Positions 25,523 to 37,026 of a stretch of DNA of 64,000 bases are shown piece by piece (the stretch's first letter is position 1; each line of letters begins with the position of its first letter). A program made the position numbers and the translations under genes. Below the pieces are notes generated by a model, which was not told the DNA's origin, did no database searches, and worked only from the letters and a program-made list of their open reading frames with translations. Source of the stretch: Monomorium pharaonis (taxonomy: Eukaryota; Arthropoda; Insecta; Hymenoptera; Formicidae); NCBI RefSeq assembly GCF_013373865.1, contig NC_050473.1, positions 2,356,001 to 2,420,000 on the forward strand, read 5' to 3'.

Positions 25523-28500
25523 TTTTGTAGACACTGTAAGAAGAGATCTTAGAGAGATCCTGGAGGGATTCCGTGAGTATAGATGTCGAGGACTCTCTCT
25601 ATCCGCGCATTCTCTTGTGCGCCGCGTTTCTTCCTTCATCTGCGTTTCTCTTTTTCTTCCGCTAATTGCTCTTTGCTCTTTCTCTTTCTCTCCCTCTTAT
25701 TTAACTTAAGATTGGATTGCAGATTACACATCGCACTATCCTTGCTTTTGCCGTCCTATTCTTAATTTCAGTTCAGTGCTTCGGTGCTTCTGTTTTCTTT
25801 TTTTCTTCTTCCCTCTGTTCTCCATCTACTACACCTCGTGCTAGGGTCCACGCCTAGCATCTTCGTCTTCTACTTTTTTAAATCTCGCTTTATATACCTA
25901 TCCACCGGGAAAGCACGAAGTGAAATAGCGCCGGAAATGAAAATCTACTCCCGACCGGGTTGAGGGTGAAATTATTTTGCGGATATAGGCTAGCGAGAGT
26001 GAGTTTCTTTCCCCACCGGAATGACTTGATTTTTCAAACCATTAAAATATAGTGATGACGTATTTCTCATCGGAAATTACAATTATTGAAATTATAGATT
26101 TATTAAATTAAATTTAAATTTTTACATTTAATTGAATAATAAAGTTGGATGTCTCCAAAGAAATGTATATGTTATATCTATGTATATACGCATATATATA
26201 CATAAAAAAGTTTATATACATAAAATGTATTTCGGTAAAATATAAATTTTAATTATTTTTATCAATAGGAGCAAAATAAATTCTAACTAGAAGTAATGTT
26301 CTTCCGTACATAACTATTCGGAGTCAGTTCAAAAGATGCAGTTCTAACATTCTTTATTATAGCATCTAATGGAAAACTTAAATTCTGTAATAAAGTCAAA
26401 TTAATTCTTTATATAAAATATTAAACTCGTGTTATAGTTCTGCGGCAACCGATTAAAACTTTTATAATTGGTCGCAGCCTCCCCTAGCTAATATCGAGTA
26501 TATATAACGCGCGCACGTTTTACATTTAATATTGCACACGCTGTCACAAATGCTTTTGACGTCCTCGTGACTGCTCGGATTAAGGTACTAATTACGATTA
26601 GGCGACATCAGAACATGCTGACAGGTCCGCCCGGGCGTGTTTGTCCTTCTGTGACATCTGTCGATTCTCGGAGTGGAGAGTACGTGGCATGGGAAGAAAG
26701 GAGGGTAGAAATGGTACAGCGGAGAGAGGAGAATTGGATGCGGACAGAGAAACAAGTATAAGAAATGAAAGGGGATAATCGAGAGGAGGGTAAAGGTGAG
26801 GGAGCCGGGTAAATGAAAAGCAGTAAGCCGAGCCGAACGTGTTTAGGGGATGGCAGTATTTGAGGAAGGCACGTGACCACGATTCGCAGCCGACGGCAGC
26901 TGCGAAAAGGCTCCTCTTCTGTCCATATTCTCTCTCTCTCTCTGTCTCTCTTTCCTCTCTGGCTTACTCTCTATTTACCCCCGCAATCATATCGACAAAT
27001 ACGGCATACAATTAAAGGCAATACAACGTGACCGCTTTAGACATGTGCATCGGCACGGAAAGCGCGCCAGCCGGGACGGGACAGGAAAGAGGGGTCGTCG
27101 ACTCCTTCACATTCCCGAAATACGAATTTAATCGCCGTTTTGAAGCGATTAAATTGTTTGGCATTTGCAATCGACGTTCTCCTTTATTATGTTAAATCGT
27201 TACGGTCATTGGTATATAGATACGAGGAGTGCCAAGGTTTTCCGCGTAGAATCCAACGTTCATTCAACTAATTCAAGTAGCAAGCACCACGCACCACGCG
27301 CATCGATGGCAATCGAATCAACACCGTATTGCGCCGAAATAAAATGACGTTCAAGAGATATTTGATTAGCGCGCGATATTGTTTTAATGAAAGGGAATAT
27401 TCACAAATCGTTCACTCGCAAATGTCAGACAGAGAACACGGCGATGATTTTGTTTGCAGTGATATATTCCTAGCGCTTGCACTCGCGCGAACAGTTATCG
27501 GCATTTTGTGTAAAATCCTGTTATGGATGCTTGTCGAAATCTTCGCGCGGTATCTAACGGCACGTGTCGAACGAGATTGAAGAAAACGTCACTCTCAGCC
27601 TATGATTACCTGTCAGTTCAAAATGTCGACAGCGTTGACGACATAATCAAGTAAAAATAAAATGTATTACACACACTTTTTAAAGCAGCTTTTTAAAAAT
27701 ATATCTCGTGAAAGAAGTGAAAAGAAGTGAAAACCAAGTGGACTTTGTGTGCAGTCACTTTTTTTTTCTAACCTATTGAGATTTGTTCGACGTTCAATCT
27801 ATAGGGAGCGGCGATAGTGACGATAGCGGCGAGGAGAAGTTCACAGATTACTTTAGCGCTCGAGCTGCAGTACATTTGCAATTCCCTCTGACGACGGTAA
27901 CTTATAATGCCCATCCTATAAACTCATAGCGCCAAGGAATTGCAAAGTAAAGATTTACATACGCGCGCGGACGCGAGCCAGGGGTAAATTCGTTATTCCA
28001 CCTTATACGGGAGATCAGCGTGCCAATGACTGCGACTGTCGCGATGCGCCGGCTACAGGACGGCACAAAGGGACATACGAAGAAACAAACGGAAGGAGAG
28101 GGATTTACGCGCTCGCTCGTCGGTTTCTCTTTGCATTCGGCGGAGACGCGACTATCACAAATAACTCGACGTGCTATCTGTAAACTACGGGTGCTTTGTG
28201 CGGCCCGTTTGCCGGAGTTTACGTCGTGACAACTACGTGCTTTCTAATCGCGAAACGAGCTTTTATTTTTTTTTCTCGTTTAGTTTCCTCCTATTTTTTG
28301 CGGAACAATATGTCACTGTACGATACAACAAAAGAGAAACCACTGTTTTTTTATCCCGTTTTCCTCACAATTCTTAAAAACAAAATATTGCGATATATTG
28401 AAATTCAAGAGTGTGACAAGTGAAACAATGTTATCACTGTGAAACATTTTATACAAAAGCAGCTTGTGTGGCGCACAATTACTTAACAATAATCGTACAA

Positions 28501-28763
28501 TATGAGTATTTCAACAATTGAAAATGGCTTAATTATGATGGCGTTGTGGAGGAGATATGTCAAAGTAGGTGATATCTGCGTGGAGAATGAGGTAGAATTC
28601 ATTATGACCAATTTTCCATGAGACGTTCATAAAGACGTAGGAAATCCGCTTAGCACCGAGGGAGAGCCCAACGGTGACAACTTATTTTCGCGCGCAGGCA
28701 ATGCAAGCAAAGCTCACCACGTCGTCCTCAATACAAGGAAAACCCGAGGAAAATCAAGACACA
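25523..28763. other. Single-copy non-coding sequence
   Basis: Pyrimidine-rich to about 25,900, AT-rich at 26,040-26,430 with TATATACATA-type sequence, then mixed. A short CT tract lies at about 26,929-26,950. A GTGAAAAGAA-type unit occurs three times at 27,709-27,733. Alternating CpG-rich patches follow. No gene is supported. Confidence 0.5.
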
Positions 28764-28781
28764 CGCGCGCGCGCGCGCGCG
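28764..28781. repeat. (CG)9 dinucleotide tract
   Basis: Nine CG dinucleotides, a Z-DNA-prone sequence that survives only where CpG is not being eroded. Confidence 0.93.
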
Positions 28782-29919
28782 TACCTGAGCGTGTGCCCCG
28801 TGTACCCTCATTCGGCGCATCGTATAGACGCTTTACACGCGGCTTAACAGTCGATGGTTATAAGTCGCGGGTAAATATTGTGCCGGTAAACAGCACAGGA
28901 TCCGAAAGGGCCTTAGGGTTCGACAGCAGCGCGAGTCGGAAGGGGTTGTACCGGCGGTTTGCACGTGCCACTATTTACGCAGGGAGATACGAAAAGAGAA
29001 AGGGGAGGAAGATAGAGATGGCATATATACGCAAGTGCGTATGCGTGTGTGCGTGTGTTTCCGAAAGGCTTATGGGTGCTCCGGTATCAGTTACCCCGTT
29101 CAAGTGTCTGTCCGCGTTTCTATTTCGATCCGCCTCATGGCTTCTCTCGAGCTCTAGTCGCGGCTTACTCCACCGCGTACCTCTCGAGTATTATTGCTAG
29201 AGTTAAGGACCCCCGTATTCCACATTTACGTTAGTAACGGCGTGTACACGTTCTTGCGGCGACGATATACGGTCTAATGGCCTCGAAAGGTAGCGGTCGC
29301 GTTTAGCAAGGACGCGGTAATTAGCCTAAGACTGAGGGTAACTCCAGTAATAATATCGTCTCTTAATTTAGGACAGTAAAACGTACTTAGAGTAAGCGCG
29401 ACGTGTCTGCATGCAGTCTGGAGTTTGCCTCACATTTTTAATTCTGATTAACGGTAGAACTTCTCGAATAATGGTAGATTCGAAATGATAGACTAGCAAA
29501 TTAACAGAAAACATTATGCAATTTGAAAGACAGTATAAGATATCACATCAATTCGCAGATAACTTCGTCACAATCAAAATTAACGAGCAGCCCTCCGGAT
29601 AATCGCGACGTTTCAACGATTTCAGCATAGCTATCATAGTCGTCGGCGAAGCGCGTGAGTCGAAATTCCGTCTCGTCAAAATATTACCGCTGCGAATTGA
29701 GGTGTTTGAGTATATGCCGGCGGTATTCGCGAATCACGCGAAGAACTCGAAGAATTCCTCTCGGCGCGGCGCCGCACCGCGCTCAATATCCTGTCGCATC
29801 GACGAATCTCGTGAACACGGTAACCGGATACTTTCGCGGCGCAAAATCCTCATAGATATCCATCCGCGCGATACATCTGCAACGCAACGATGACGGAGGA
29901 ATACGGAGGAGTCGGCCCT

Positions 29920-29920
<1 letters not shown>
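28782..29920. other. CpG-rich single-copy sequence
   Basis: Mixed to CpG-rich. A 135-codon frame at 28,793-29,200 overlaps another frame and has no domain. Nothing else is identified. Confidence 0.5.

Positions 29921-29950
<30 letters not shown>
29921..29950. repeat. (GT)n microsatellite
   Basis: GT dinucleotides with one A interruption near the left end. Confidence 0.95.
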
Positions 29951-30004
29951 ACGCGCGTATATTATAGTTATAACGACGAGGATCCAGACGTCACGCGATA
30001 CACC

Positions 30005-30024
30005 CTCGCTCGCTCGCTCGCTCG
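30005..30024. repeat. (CTCG)5 microsatellite
   Basis: Five copies of CTCG. It marks the last GC-rich patch before the AT-rich repeat island. Confidence 0.93.
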
Positions 30025-31034
30025 GCTATTCAAACAGTTTGGTAAGCGTGACACACTTCTCCCGAGATGAAGAGAAGCCGGCAGACGAGCGAGTGCCTCC
30101 TCGTGCAACCAAACCGGACTGAGTATAACGCGGATCCGCATGGCAAATATGCTCTCCTAGTTAGTGCCGCCGCAAACATTGATATCCATGTGAGGTCGAA
30201 TCGTGAGCCGGAATGGCGAGCTAGAGGAACTTGCAGCTTAGGAACCGACGATCTTAGAAGTACTCCGCCAGAAGGAAATGATATTCCGTTGATAACTAGG
30301 TCAGTTTAGGGGAGCTCTGCGTTAGTCGAGCACAAATATCGGAGTCTTAAAATATTCTCTCCTAAGTTGTGACATACTATATTTCGTTTCGTTAATTGTA
30401 AGTCTGGTTCTTTTTTTAGAAGCGGTGATATGGATCAATAACTATTGTACAACATTAAAAATATATATTAATTATTACAATTAACAATTATTTATAATTA
30501 AAATGTAAAAAAATTTTACATTAATATCATTGTTATTCTTGAGATTACATTTTAGAAAATTTCTAAAAGAGTTCTTTATGAAAACTATTTTGAGAAATAA
30601 TCTTTAATTTTATAAGATTTTATAGATTTCAAGAATCATGTCTTTCTTTTGTCTTAAACTTTTAATATCGTGACATATGTACTGATAATAAAAATAATAA
30701 GGAATATCATTCTCTTCTGACGTGCAGTTATAATTAGATTCTTCTGCAAATATCTTCTAGAGATTTCATAGAAACTAGACGCTGTATAATTACATTATCT
30801 TGCGCTATAATGAACTATTAGAATGTTTGCTAAAAGTAACAATCAGAAGTTCTTACAATTTTGAACAGAGAACTCCGGCAACAGGAAATTATTACTAAAT
30901 GTAGGTCAGCTTCGTCGAGTTTCTCAGCATTATAGGATCCCGAGTGAAATATCTCTCTCATTTTGCATATTTGTAATACTTAAAATTAGAAAGATCTTTA
31001 TATATGTCGAGAACACAAAAAATAGTTAAGATCA
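30025..31034. other. Transition into the AT-rich repeat island
   Basis: GC-balanced until about 30,330, then strongly AT-rich with stops in all frames. No gene is supported. A string ATCTTTATATATG near 30,994-31,006 would suit a Helitron 5' end (A then TC), but the motif is short and I do not call it. Confidence 0.5.
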
Positions 31035-31118
31035 CACATTGACGGAAAAGGATATTAATTGAATAACTTGATTTAAATAACTATTTACTTGAATCAAGTG
31101 TTCTTTTCTGTCAGTGTA
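31035..31118. mobile_element. Short MITE-like inverted repeat, degenerate
   Basis: Terminal 16-base arms (31,035-31,050 and 31,103-31,118) match at 13 of 16 positions as inverted repeats, with cores TTGACGGAAAAG and CTTTTCTGTCAG. An inner pair CTTGATT/AATCAAG adds a second dyad. The 84-bp size and hairpin form fit a tiny miniature inverted-repeat element. A TA follows the core on the right but is mutated on the left, so a target-site duplication cannot be shown and the family is not identified. Confidence 0.4.
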
Positions 31119-31209
31119 GATATCCTTTCTAAAAAAGGGCATGGCATCGATACTCGCATCTCTCGAAGTATTGTTGTCGCTTTTCCGCGATGCCGATTAA
31201 ACGTGTGTG

Positions 31210-31380
31210 AAGTTAGCATCTCAAAGTTTAGCATCTCATAAAAATACTGCAGAATTACTTGCATCCAGCATAGTTCTACAGTTCTTGATAGGTATCAACA
31301 ATAGTTCCGTTGAATTATCTATTTTAATTAAAATTTTATAAATGAGATGCTAACTTCCAAAATCACATAATAGCATCTCA
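31210..31380. repeat. TAGCATCTCA decamer cluster with 14-bp inverted repeat
   Basis: The decamer occurs at 31,214-31,223, 31,230-31,239 and 31,371-31,380 in the forward sense, and at 31,343-31,352 in reverse. AAGTTAGCATCTCA (31,210-31,223) and TGAGATGCTAACTT (31,343-31,356) are exact reverse complements 119 bases apart. A partial copy (GGCATCTCAGA) follows near 31,548. The cluster ends just before the satellite array begins. It may be iterated protein-binding sites or the subterminal repeats of a transposon. Confidence 0.7.
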
Positions 31381-31565
31381 CCGTATTTCGAATATACGAC
31401 CACAGAGAAGACTAAATCTAGAGTTCTATCGTTTAGAGACGTTCTATCAATAGTTCTGATGATTAAATTAATGAAAAAATAATTTTTTTTTACAAAACAT
31501 ACGTATATATGCGTGTACGTCTGCGCACGTGGATTTGGTGTAACTGGCATCTCAGATAGACAAAA
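31381..31565. other. AT-rich flank of the satellite array
   Basis: Repeated AATAGTTCT-like words occur here and between 31,270 and 31,310. They resemble the ATAGTTC core of the satellite monomer, so very decayed monomers are possible, but I cannot align a full unit. Confidence 0.4.
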
Positions 31566-34500
31566 TTAATTAATTTAAAAATTTTAAAAGTATTTTTCAA
31601 CAACTATCTAGATGGGAAACTTATATTTATAGGTCTAGACATGAAATACTGGTTGAATATTGATAGTTCTGTTTTTTTTTAACGCAGTTCCCATACAGAT
31701 ACGGACGCGTACAATAGTTTTTAAAAAAGTTATGGTGTTATAATTAATAAAAACATTTTTTTAAAAATTATTTTGCCCGGAAAACTTGAATTTTGAAAGC
31801 TGGACGTAAAGTGCTATTCGAATATCGACAGATCTATTTATTTGAACGTAATTCTCATATAGTTCGGGACGCGTACAATATGTTTCTATAAAGTTCAGGT
31901 GTTATAATTAATTAAAACATTTTTTAAACAATTATTTTGCCCAAAAAACTTGAATTTCTAAGGCTACACGTCAAGTGCTAATCGAATATCGACAGATCTT
32001 ATTATTTTAACGTAATTCTCATATAGTTCGGGACGCGTACAATATGTTTCTATAAAGTTCAAGTGATATAATTAATTAAAACATTTTTTAAATAATTATT
32101 TTGCCCGAAAAACTTGAATTTCTAAGGCTGCACGTCAAGTGCTAATCGAATATCGACAGATCTATGTATTTTAACGTAATTCTCATATAGTTCGGGACGC
32201 GTACAATATGTTTCTATAGAGTTCAGGTGTTATAATTAATTAAAACATTTTTTAAACAATTATTTTGCCCGAAAAACTTGAATTTCTGAGGCTACACGTC
32301 AAGTGCTAATTGAATATCGACAGATCTATTTATTTGAACGCAATTCTCATATAGTTCGGGACGCGTACAATATGTTTCTATAAAGTTCAGGTGATATAAT
32401 TAATTAGAACATTTTTTAAACAATTTTTTTGCCCGAAAAACTTGAATTTCTAAGGCTACACGTCAAGTGCTAATCGAATATCGACAGATCTATTTATTTT
32501 AACGTAATTCTCATATAGTTCGGGACGCGTACAATATGTTTCTATAAAGTTCAGGTGATATAATTAATTAAAACATTTTTTAAACAATTATTTTGCCCGA
32601 AAAACTTGAATTTCTGAGGCTACACGTCAAGTGCTAATCGAATATCGACAGATCTATTTATTTTAACGTAATTCTCATATAGTTCGGGACGCGTACAATA
32701 TGTTTCTATAAAGTTCAGGTGATATAATTAATTAGAACATTTTTTAAACAATTGTTTTGCCCGAAAAACTTGAATTTCTAAGGCTACACGCCAAGTGCTA
32801 ATCGAATATCGACAGATCTATTTATTTGAACGCAATTCTCATATAGTTCGGGACGCGTACAATATGTTTCTATAAAGTTTAGGTGATATAATTAATTAGA
32901 ACATTTTTTAAACAATTATTTTGCCCGAAAAACTTGAATTTCTAAGGCTACACGTCAAGTGCTAATCGAATATCGACAGATCTATTTATTTGAACGCAAT
33001 TCTCATATAGTTCGGGACGCGTACAATATGTTTCTATAAAGTTTAGGTGATATAATTAATTAGAACATTTTTTAAACAATTATTTTGCCCGAAAAACTTG
33101 AATTTCTAAGGCTACACGTCAAGTGCTAATCGAATATCGACAGATCTATTTATTTTAACGTAATTCTCATATAGTTCGGGACGCGTACAATATGTTTCTA
33201 TAAAGTTCAGGTGATATAATTAATTAGAACATTTTTTAAACAATTTTTTTGCCCGAAAAACTTGAATTTCTAAGGCTACACGTCAAGTGCTAATCGAATA
33301 TCGACAGATCTATTTATTTTAACGTAATTCTCATATAGTTCGGGACGCGTACAATATGTTTCTATAAAGTTCAGGTGATATAATTAATTAAAACATTTTT
33401 TAAACAATTGTTTTGCCCGAAAAACTTGAATTTCTAAGGCTACACGCCAAGTGCTAATCGAATATCGACAGATCTATTTATTTGAACGCAATTCTCATAT
33501 AGTTCGGGACGCGTACAATATGTTTCTATAAAGTTTAGGTGATATAATTAATTAGAACATTTTTTAAACAATTATTTTGCCCGAAAAACTTGAATTTCTA
33601 AGGCTACACGTCAAGTGCTAATCGAATATCGACAGATCTATGTATTTTAACGTAATTCTCATATAGTTCGGGACGCGTACAATATGTTTCTATAGAGTTC
33701 AGGTGTTATAATTAATTAAAACATTTTTTAAACAATTATTTTGCCCGAAAAACTTGAATTTCTAAGGCTACACGTCAAGTGCTAATCGAATATCGACAGA
33801 TCTATTTATTTGAACGCAATTCTCATATAGTTCGGGACGCGTACAATATGTTTCTATAAAGTTTAGGTGATATAATTAATTAGAACATTTTTTAAACAAT
33901 TATTTTGCCCGAAAAACTTGAATTTCTAAGGCTACACGTCAAGTGCTAATCGAATATCGACAGATCTATTTATTTTAACGTAATTCTCATATAGTTCGGG
34001 ACGTGTACAATATGTTTCTATAAAGTTCAGGTGATATAATTAATTAGAACATTTTTTAAACAATTGTTTTGCCCGAAAAACTTGAATTTCTAAGGCTACA
34101 CGACAAGTGCTAATCGAATATCGACAGATCTATTTATTTTAACGTAATTCTCATATAGTTCGGGACGCGTACAATATGTTTCTATAAAGTTCAGGTGATA
34201 TAATTAATTAAAACATTTTTTAAACAATTATTTTGCCCGAAAAACTTGAATTTCTGAGGCTATACGTCAAGTGCTAATCGAATATCGACAGATCTATTTA
34301 TTTTAACGTAATTCTCATATAGTTCGGGACGCGTACAATATGTTTCTATAAAGTTCAGGTGATATAATTAATTAGAACATTTTTTAAACAATTGTTTTGC
34401 CCGAAAAACTTGAATTTCTAAGGCTACACGCCAAGTGCTAATCGAATATCGACAGATCTATTTATTTGAACGCAATTCTCATATAGTTCGGGACGCGTAC

Positions 34501-35832
34501 AATATGTTTCTATAAAGTTTAGGTGATATAATTAATTAGAACATTTTTTAAACAATTATTTTGCCCGAAAAACTTGAATTTCTAAGGCTACACGTCAAGT
34601 ACTAATCGAATATCGACAGATCTATTTATTTGAACGCAATTCTCATATAGTTCGGGACGCGTACAATATGTTTCTATAAAGTTTAGGTGATATAATTAAT
34701 TAGAACATTTTTTAAACAATTATTTTGCCCGAAAAACTTGAATTTCTAAGGCTACACGTCAAGTGCTAATCGAATATCGACAGATCTATTTATTTTAACG
34801 TAATTCTCATATAGTTCGGGACGCGTACAATATGTTTCTATAAAGTTCAGGTGATATAATTAATTAGAACATTTTTTAAACAATTTTTTTGCCCGAAAAA
34901 CTTGAATTTCTAAGGCTACACGTCAAGTGCTAATCGAATATCGACAGATCTATTTATTTGAACGCAATTCTCATATAGTTCGGGACGCGTACAATATGTT
35001 TCTATAAAGTTCAGGTGATATAATTAATTAGAACATTTTTTAAACAATTTTTTTGCCCGAAAAACTTGAATTTCTAAGGCTACACGTCAAGTGCTAATCG
35101 AATATCGACAGATCTATTTATTTTAACGTAATTCTCATATAGTTCGGGACGCGTACAATATGTTTCTATAAAGTTCAGGTGATATAATTAATTAAAACAT
35201 TTTTTAAACAATTATTTTGCCCGAAAAACTTGAATTTCTAAGGCTACACGTCAAGTGCTAATCGAATATCGACAGATCTATGTATTTTAACGTAATTCTC
35301 ATATAGTTCGGGACGCGTACAATATGTTTCTATAGAGTTCAGGTGTTATAATTAATTAAAACATTTTTTAAACAATTATTTTGCCGGAAAACTTGAATTT
35401 TGAAGGCTAGACGTGAAATGTTAATCGAATATTGACAGATTTATTTATTTTAACGCAGTTTTCATATAGTTCTGGACGCGAATAGTAATTTTCTAAAGAG
35501 TTACGGTGATATAATTAATTAAAACATTTTATAAAATATTATTTTGCCCGATAAACTTGAATTTTGAGGGCTAAAGGTGAGATGTTGTTCAAATATCGAC
35601 AGTTCTATTTATTTCAACGCAATTCTCATATAGTTCCGGACGCGTACAATAAGTTTCTAAGAAGTTCCGGTAATATAATTAATTAAAACATTTTTTAAAC
35701 AATTATTTTACCGAAAAACTTGAATTTTGAAAGCTGGACGTGAAGTGCTTATTGAATATCGACAGATTTATTTATTTTAACGCAGTTTTCATATAGTTCC
35801 GGACGCGTACAATATTTTTCTAAAGAGTTCGC
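31566..35832 (+). repeat. Satellite array, 164-bp monomer, about 26 copies
   Basis: Anchoring on AGTTCGGGACGCG, successive copies start at 31,697, 31,861, 32,025, 32,189 and so on, exactly 164 bp apart through 35,305, then at 35,468, 35,632 and 35,795 (163, 164 and 163 bp). The array covers about 4,267 bp, or 26 monomers. Monomers 31,861-35,390 are nearly identical; the first two and last three are visibly diverged, the usual pattern of array edges. The monomer is AT-rich with a conserved GGACGCGTAC core, has stops in all frames and a length not divisible by three, so it is not coding. The length is close to that of a nucleosome plus linker, as in many centromeric or pericentromeric satellites. 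It lies directly upstream of a Helitron-like 3' end. Confidence 0.98.
32353..33317 (+). repeat. Higher-order duplication within the satellite, copy 1
   Basis: The stretch 32,517-33,317 matches 34,157-34,957, offset 1,640 bp (ten monomers), with only two differences that I could find. Neighbouring monomers inside each block differ from each other at several diagnostic sites, so block-to-block similarity exceeds monomer-to-monomer similarity. The monomer at 32,353 is less similar to its counterpart at 33,993 (about three differences), so the duplication edge lies near 32,517. Unequal exchange or replication slippage of a multi-monomer block is the likely mechanism. Confidence 0.85.
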
Positions 35833-35916
35833 CAGAAAGTGAAAGTTTCGAAAATTGATTGAAAATTAACAGGTAACATTACATATAATATATTATAATT
35901 TTTAATTTATTTAAAG
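35833..35916. other. Spacer between satellite and decayed direct repeat
   Basis: AT-rich sequence. Similarity to the monomer stops after AAAGAGTTCG at about 35,832. Confidence 0.6.
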
Positions 35917-36212
35917 GGGATTAAGTATGGAGTGAATGTATGTAAGAGTGATATTAAGAAACATGAAAATATAATATAATTACTAATTTGTGTTTAGAGA
36001 GAGAGAGAGGGACGGAGGGTGGAGAGTGGGAGAGCGTGAGAGATAAAGAAGAGGATTAAATAAGAAAGTAAAGTGTAAGAGTAATATTGAACAATATGAA
36101 AATAATATAATTAATATCATTAATAATATAATTAGTAATTTAGAGAGGGGGAGAAGGAGCGTGAGATAGAGAAGGGCATTAAATATGATAAAGTGTGTGA
36201 GAGTAATATTAC
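35917..36212 (+). repeat. Decayed direct repeat, 123-135-bp period, 2.3 copies
   Basis: Units begin at about 35,918, 36,053 and 36,176 with GGATTAAGTATG, GGATTAAATAAG and GGCATTAAATATG, each followed by AGTGTAAGAGTAATATT-like sequence, then an ATAATATAATTA stretch and a GAGAGAGGG purine block. The copies are well diverged and the third is cut short. The repeat sits between the satellite and the Helitron-like terminus, so it may be internal sequence of the same element. Confidence 0.75.
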
Positions 36213-36255
36213 AGAAGAAAAAAAAGTGCAATGTTTAATATAAAAATGCTAAGTG

Positions 36256-36290
36256 GCGCGCGCGAAGCGCGCGCATTGTTGTGTTCTAGT
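36256..36290 (+). mobile_element. Helitron-type 3' terminus
   Basis: Seen: an 8-bp perfect stem GCGCGCGC (36,256-36,263) / GCGCGCGC (36,267-36,274) with a GAA loop, an 11-base spacer (36,275-36,285), CTAG (36,286-36,289), then T. Known: canonical Helitrons end in a short GC-rich hairpin about 10-12 nt before CTRR and insert between A and T. All of these features match. The 5' TC end is not identified and no Rep/helicase frame exists in the window, so this would be a non-autonomous or truncated copy. The element body would extend to lower coordinates and may include the satellite. Confidence 0.7.
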
Positions 36291-37026
36291 TATAATTATT
36301 ATAAATAAATGATTTATATATATGCTATTTTGCACGAGAAAGAAAAATAGTTTGATATTGTTCTTAGTACCATATCTTAAATATATAATTGGACATAATT
36401 AATGTATATTAATATACATAATAATTTTTAAAAAATATTGTTGCAATATAATAATAAACTCATACACAGTAATCAGCGCAATATGCTCTTTAAATAAATA
36501 ATATCTTTATTAGAGATTTAGAAGAAGAGGGAGAAAAGTTGCGAAAAACAAAAATTCAAACTTGGCGACATAACTTGTAACGTGGAGAGGATGAGAAAAG
36601 AAGATGACAGGCCGCCAGCGACATGCGTATGCGCGAGCAACCCTATCGTACGTGACTGCGGCAGACTAAACAAATACATAAGAAAACCACGAGACGCGGT
36701 GTCGGGCCGAGCATCCCAAACTATCACATAAAATTCTCGCGTACGCGTATTCTCGCGCATTTCCTAAAACAACAGCATCGCGGTTATTTTTACCTTCTGT
36801 GCCGCGCGCTCGCGTGTACATCGGGAGGGTATCCACGCTTACGACGTATTCAAAAGCAAAGTTGTGAGCCATCGAGCGCACCGATTGTTCGCTAAAAGGG
36901 AAAACACCCGAATCAGGCGTGGCTCGTGTTTATGGTTTCTCGGTCGATGCAGTGCGCCTCAATGGCATACGTTCCGTAACATTTCCTTACTATACGTTCC
37001 GAGTCAAAGACGCGGGGATACTCGTG
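36291..37026. other. AT-rich then mixed single-copy sequence
   Basis: AT-rich to about 36,520, then CpG-containing. Overlapping short frames on both strands carry no domain. Nothing is called. Confidence 0.5.

Noticed and set aside
30994..31007. A followed by TCTTTATATATG as the Helitron 5' end
   Set aside because: TC preceded by A is very common and the AT-rich continuation is not diagnostic; other copies of the element are needed.
31566..35832. CRISPR array or coding tandem repeat
   Set aside because: Monomers are contiguous with no unique spacers, the period is far too long for CRISPR, and every frame contains stops with a length not divisible by three.
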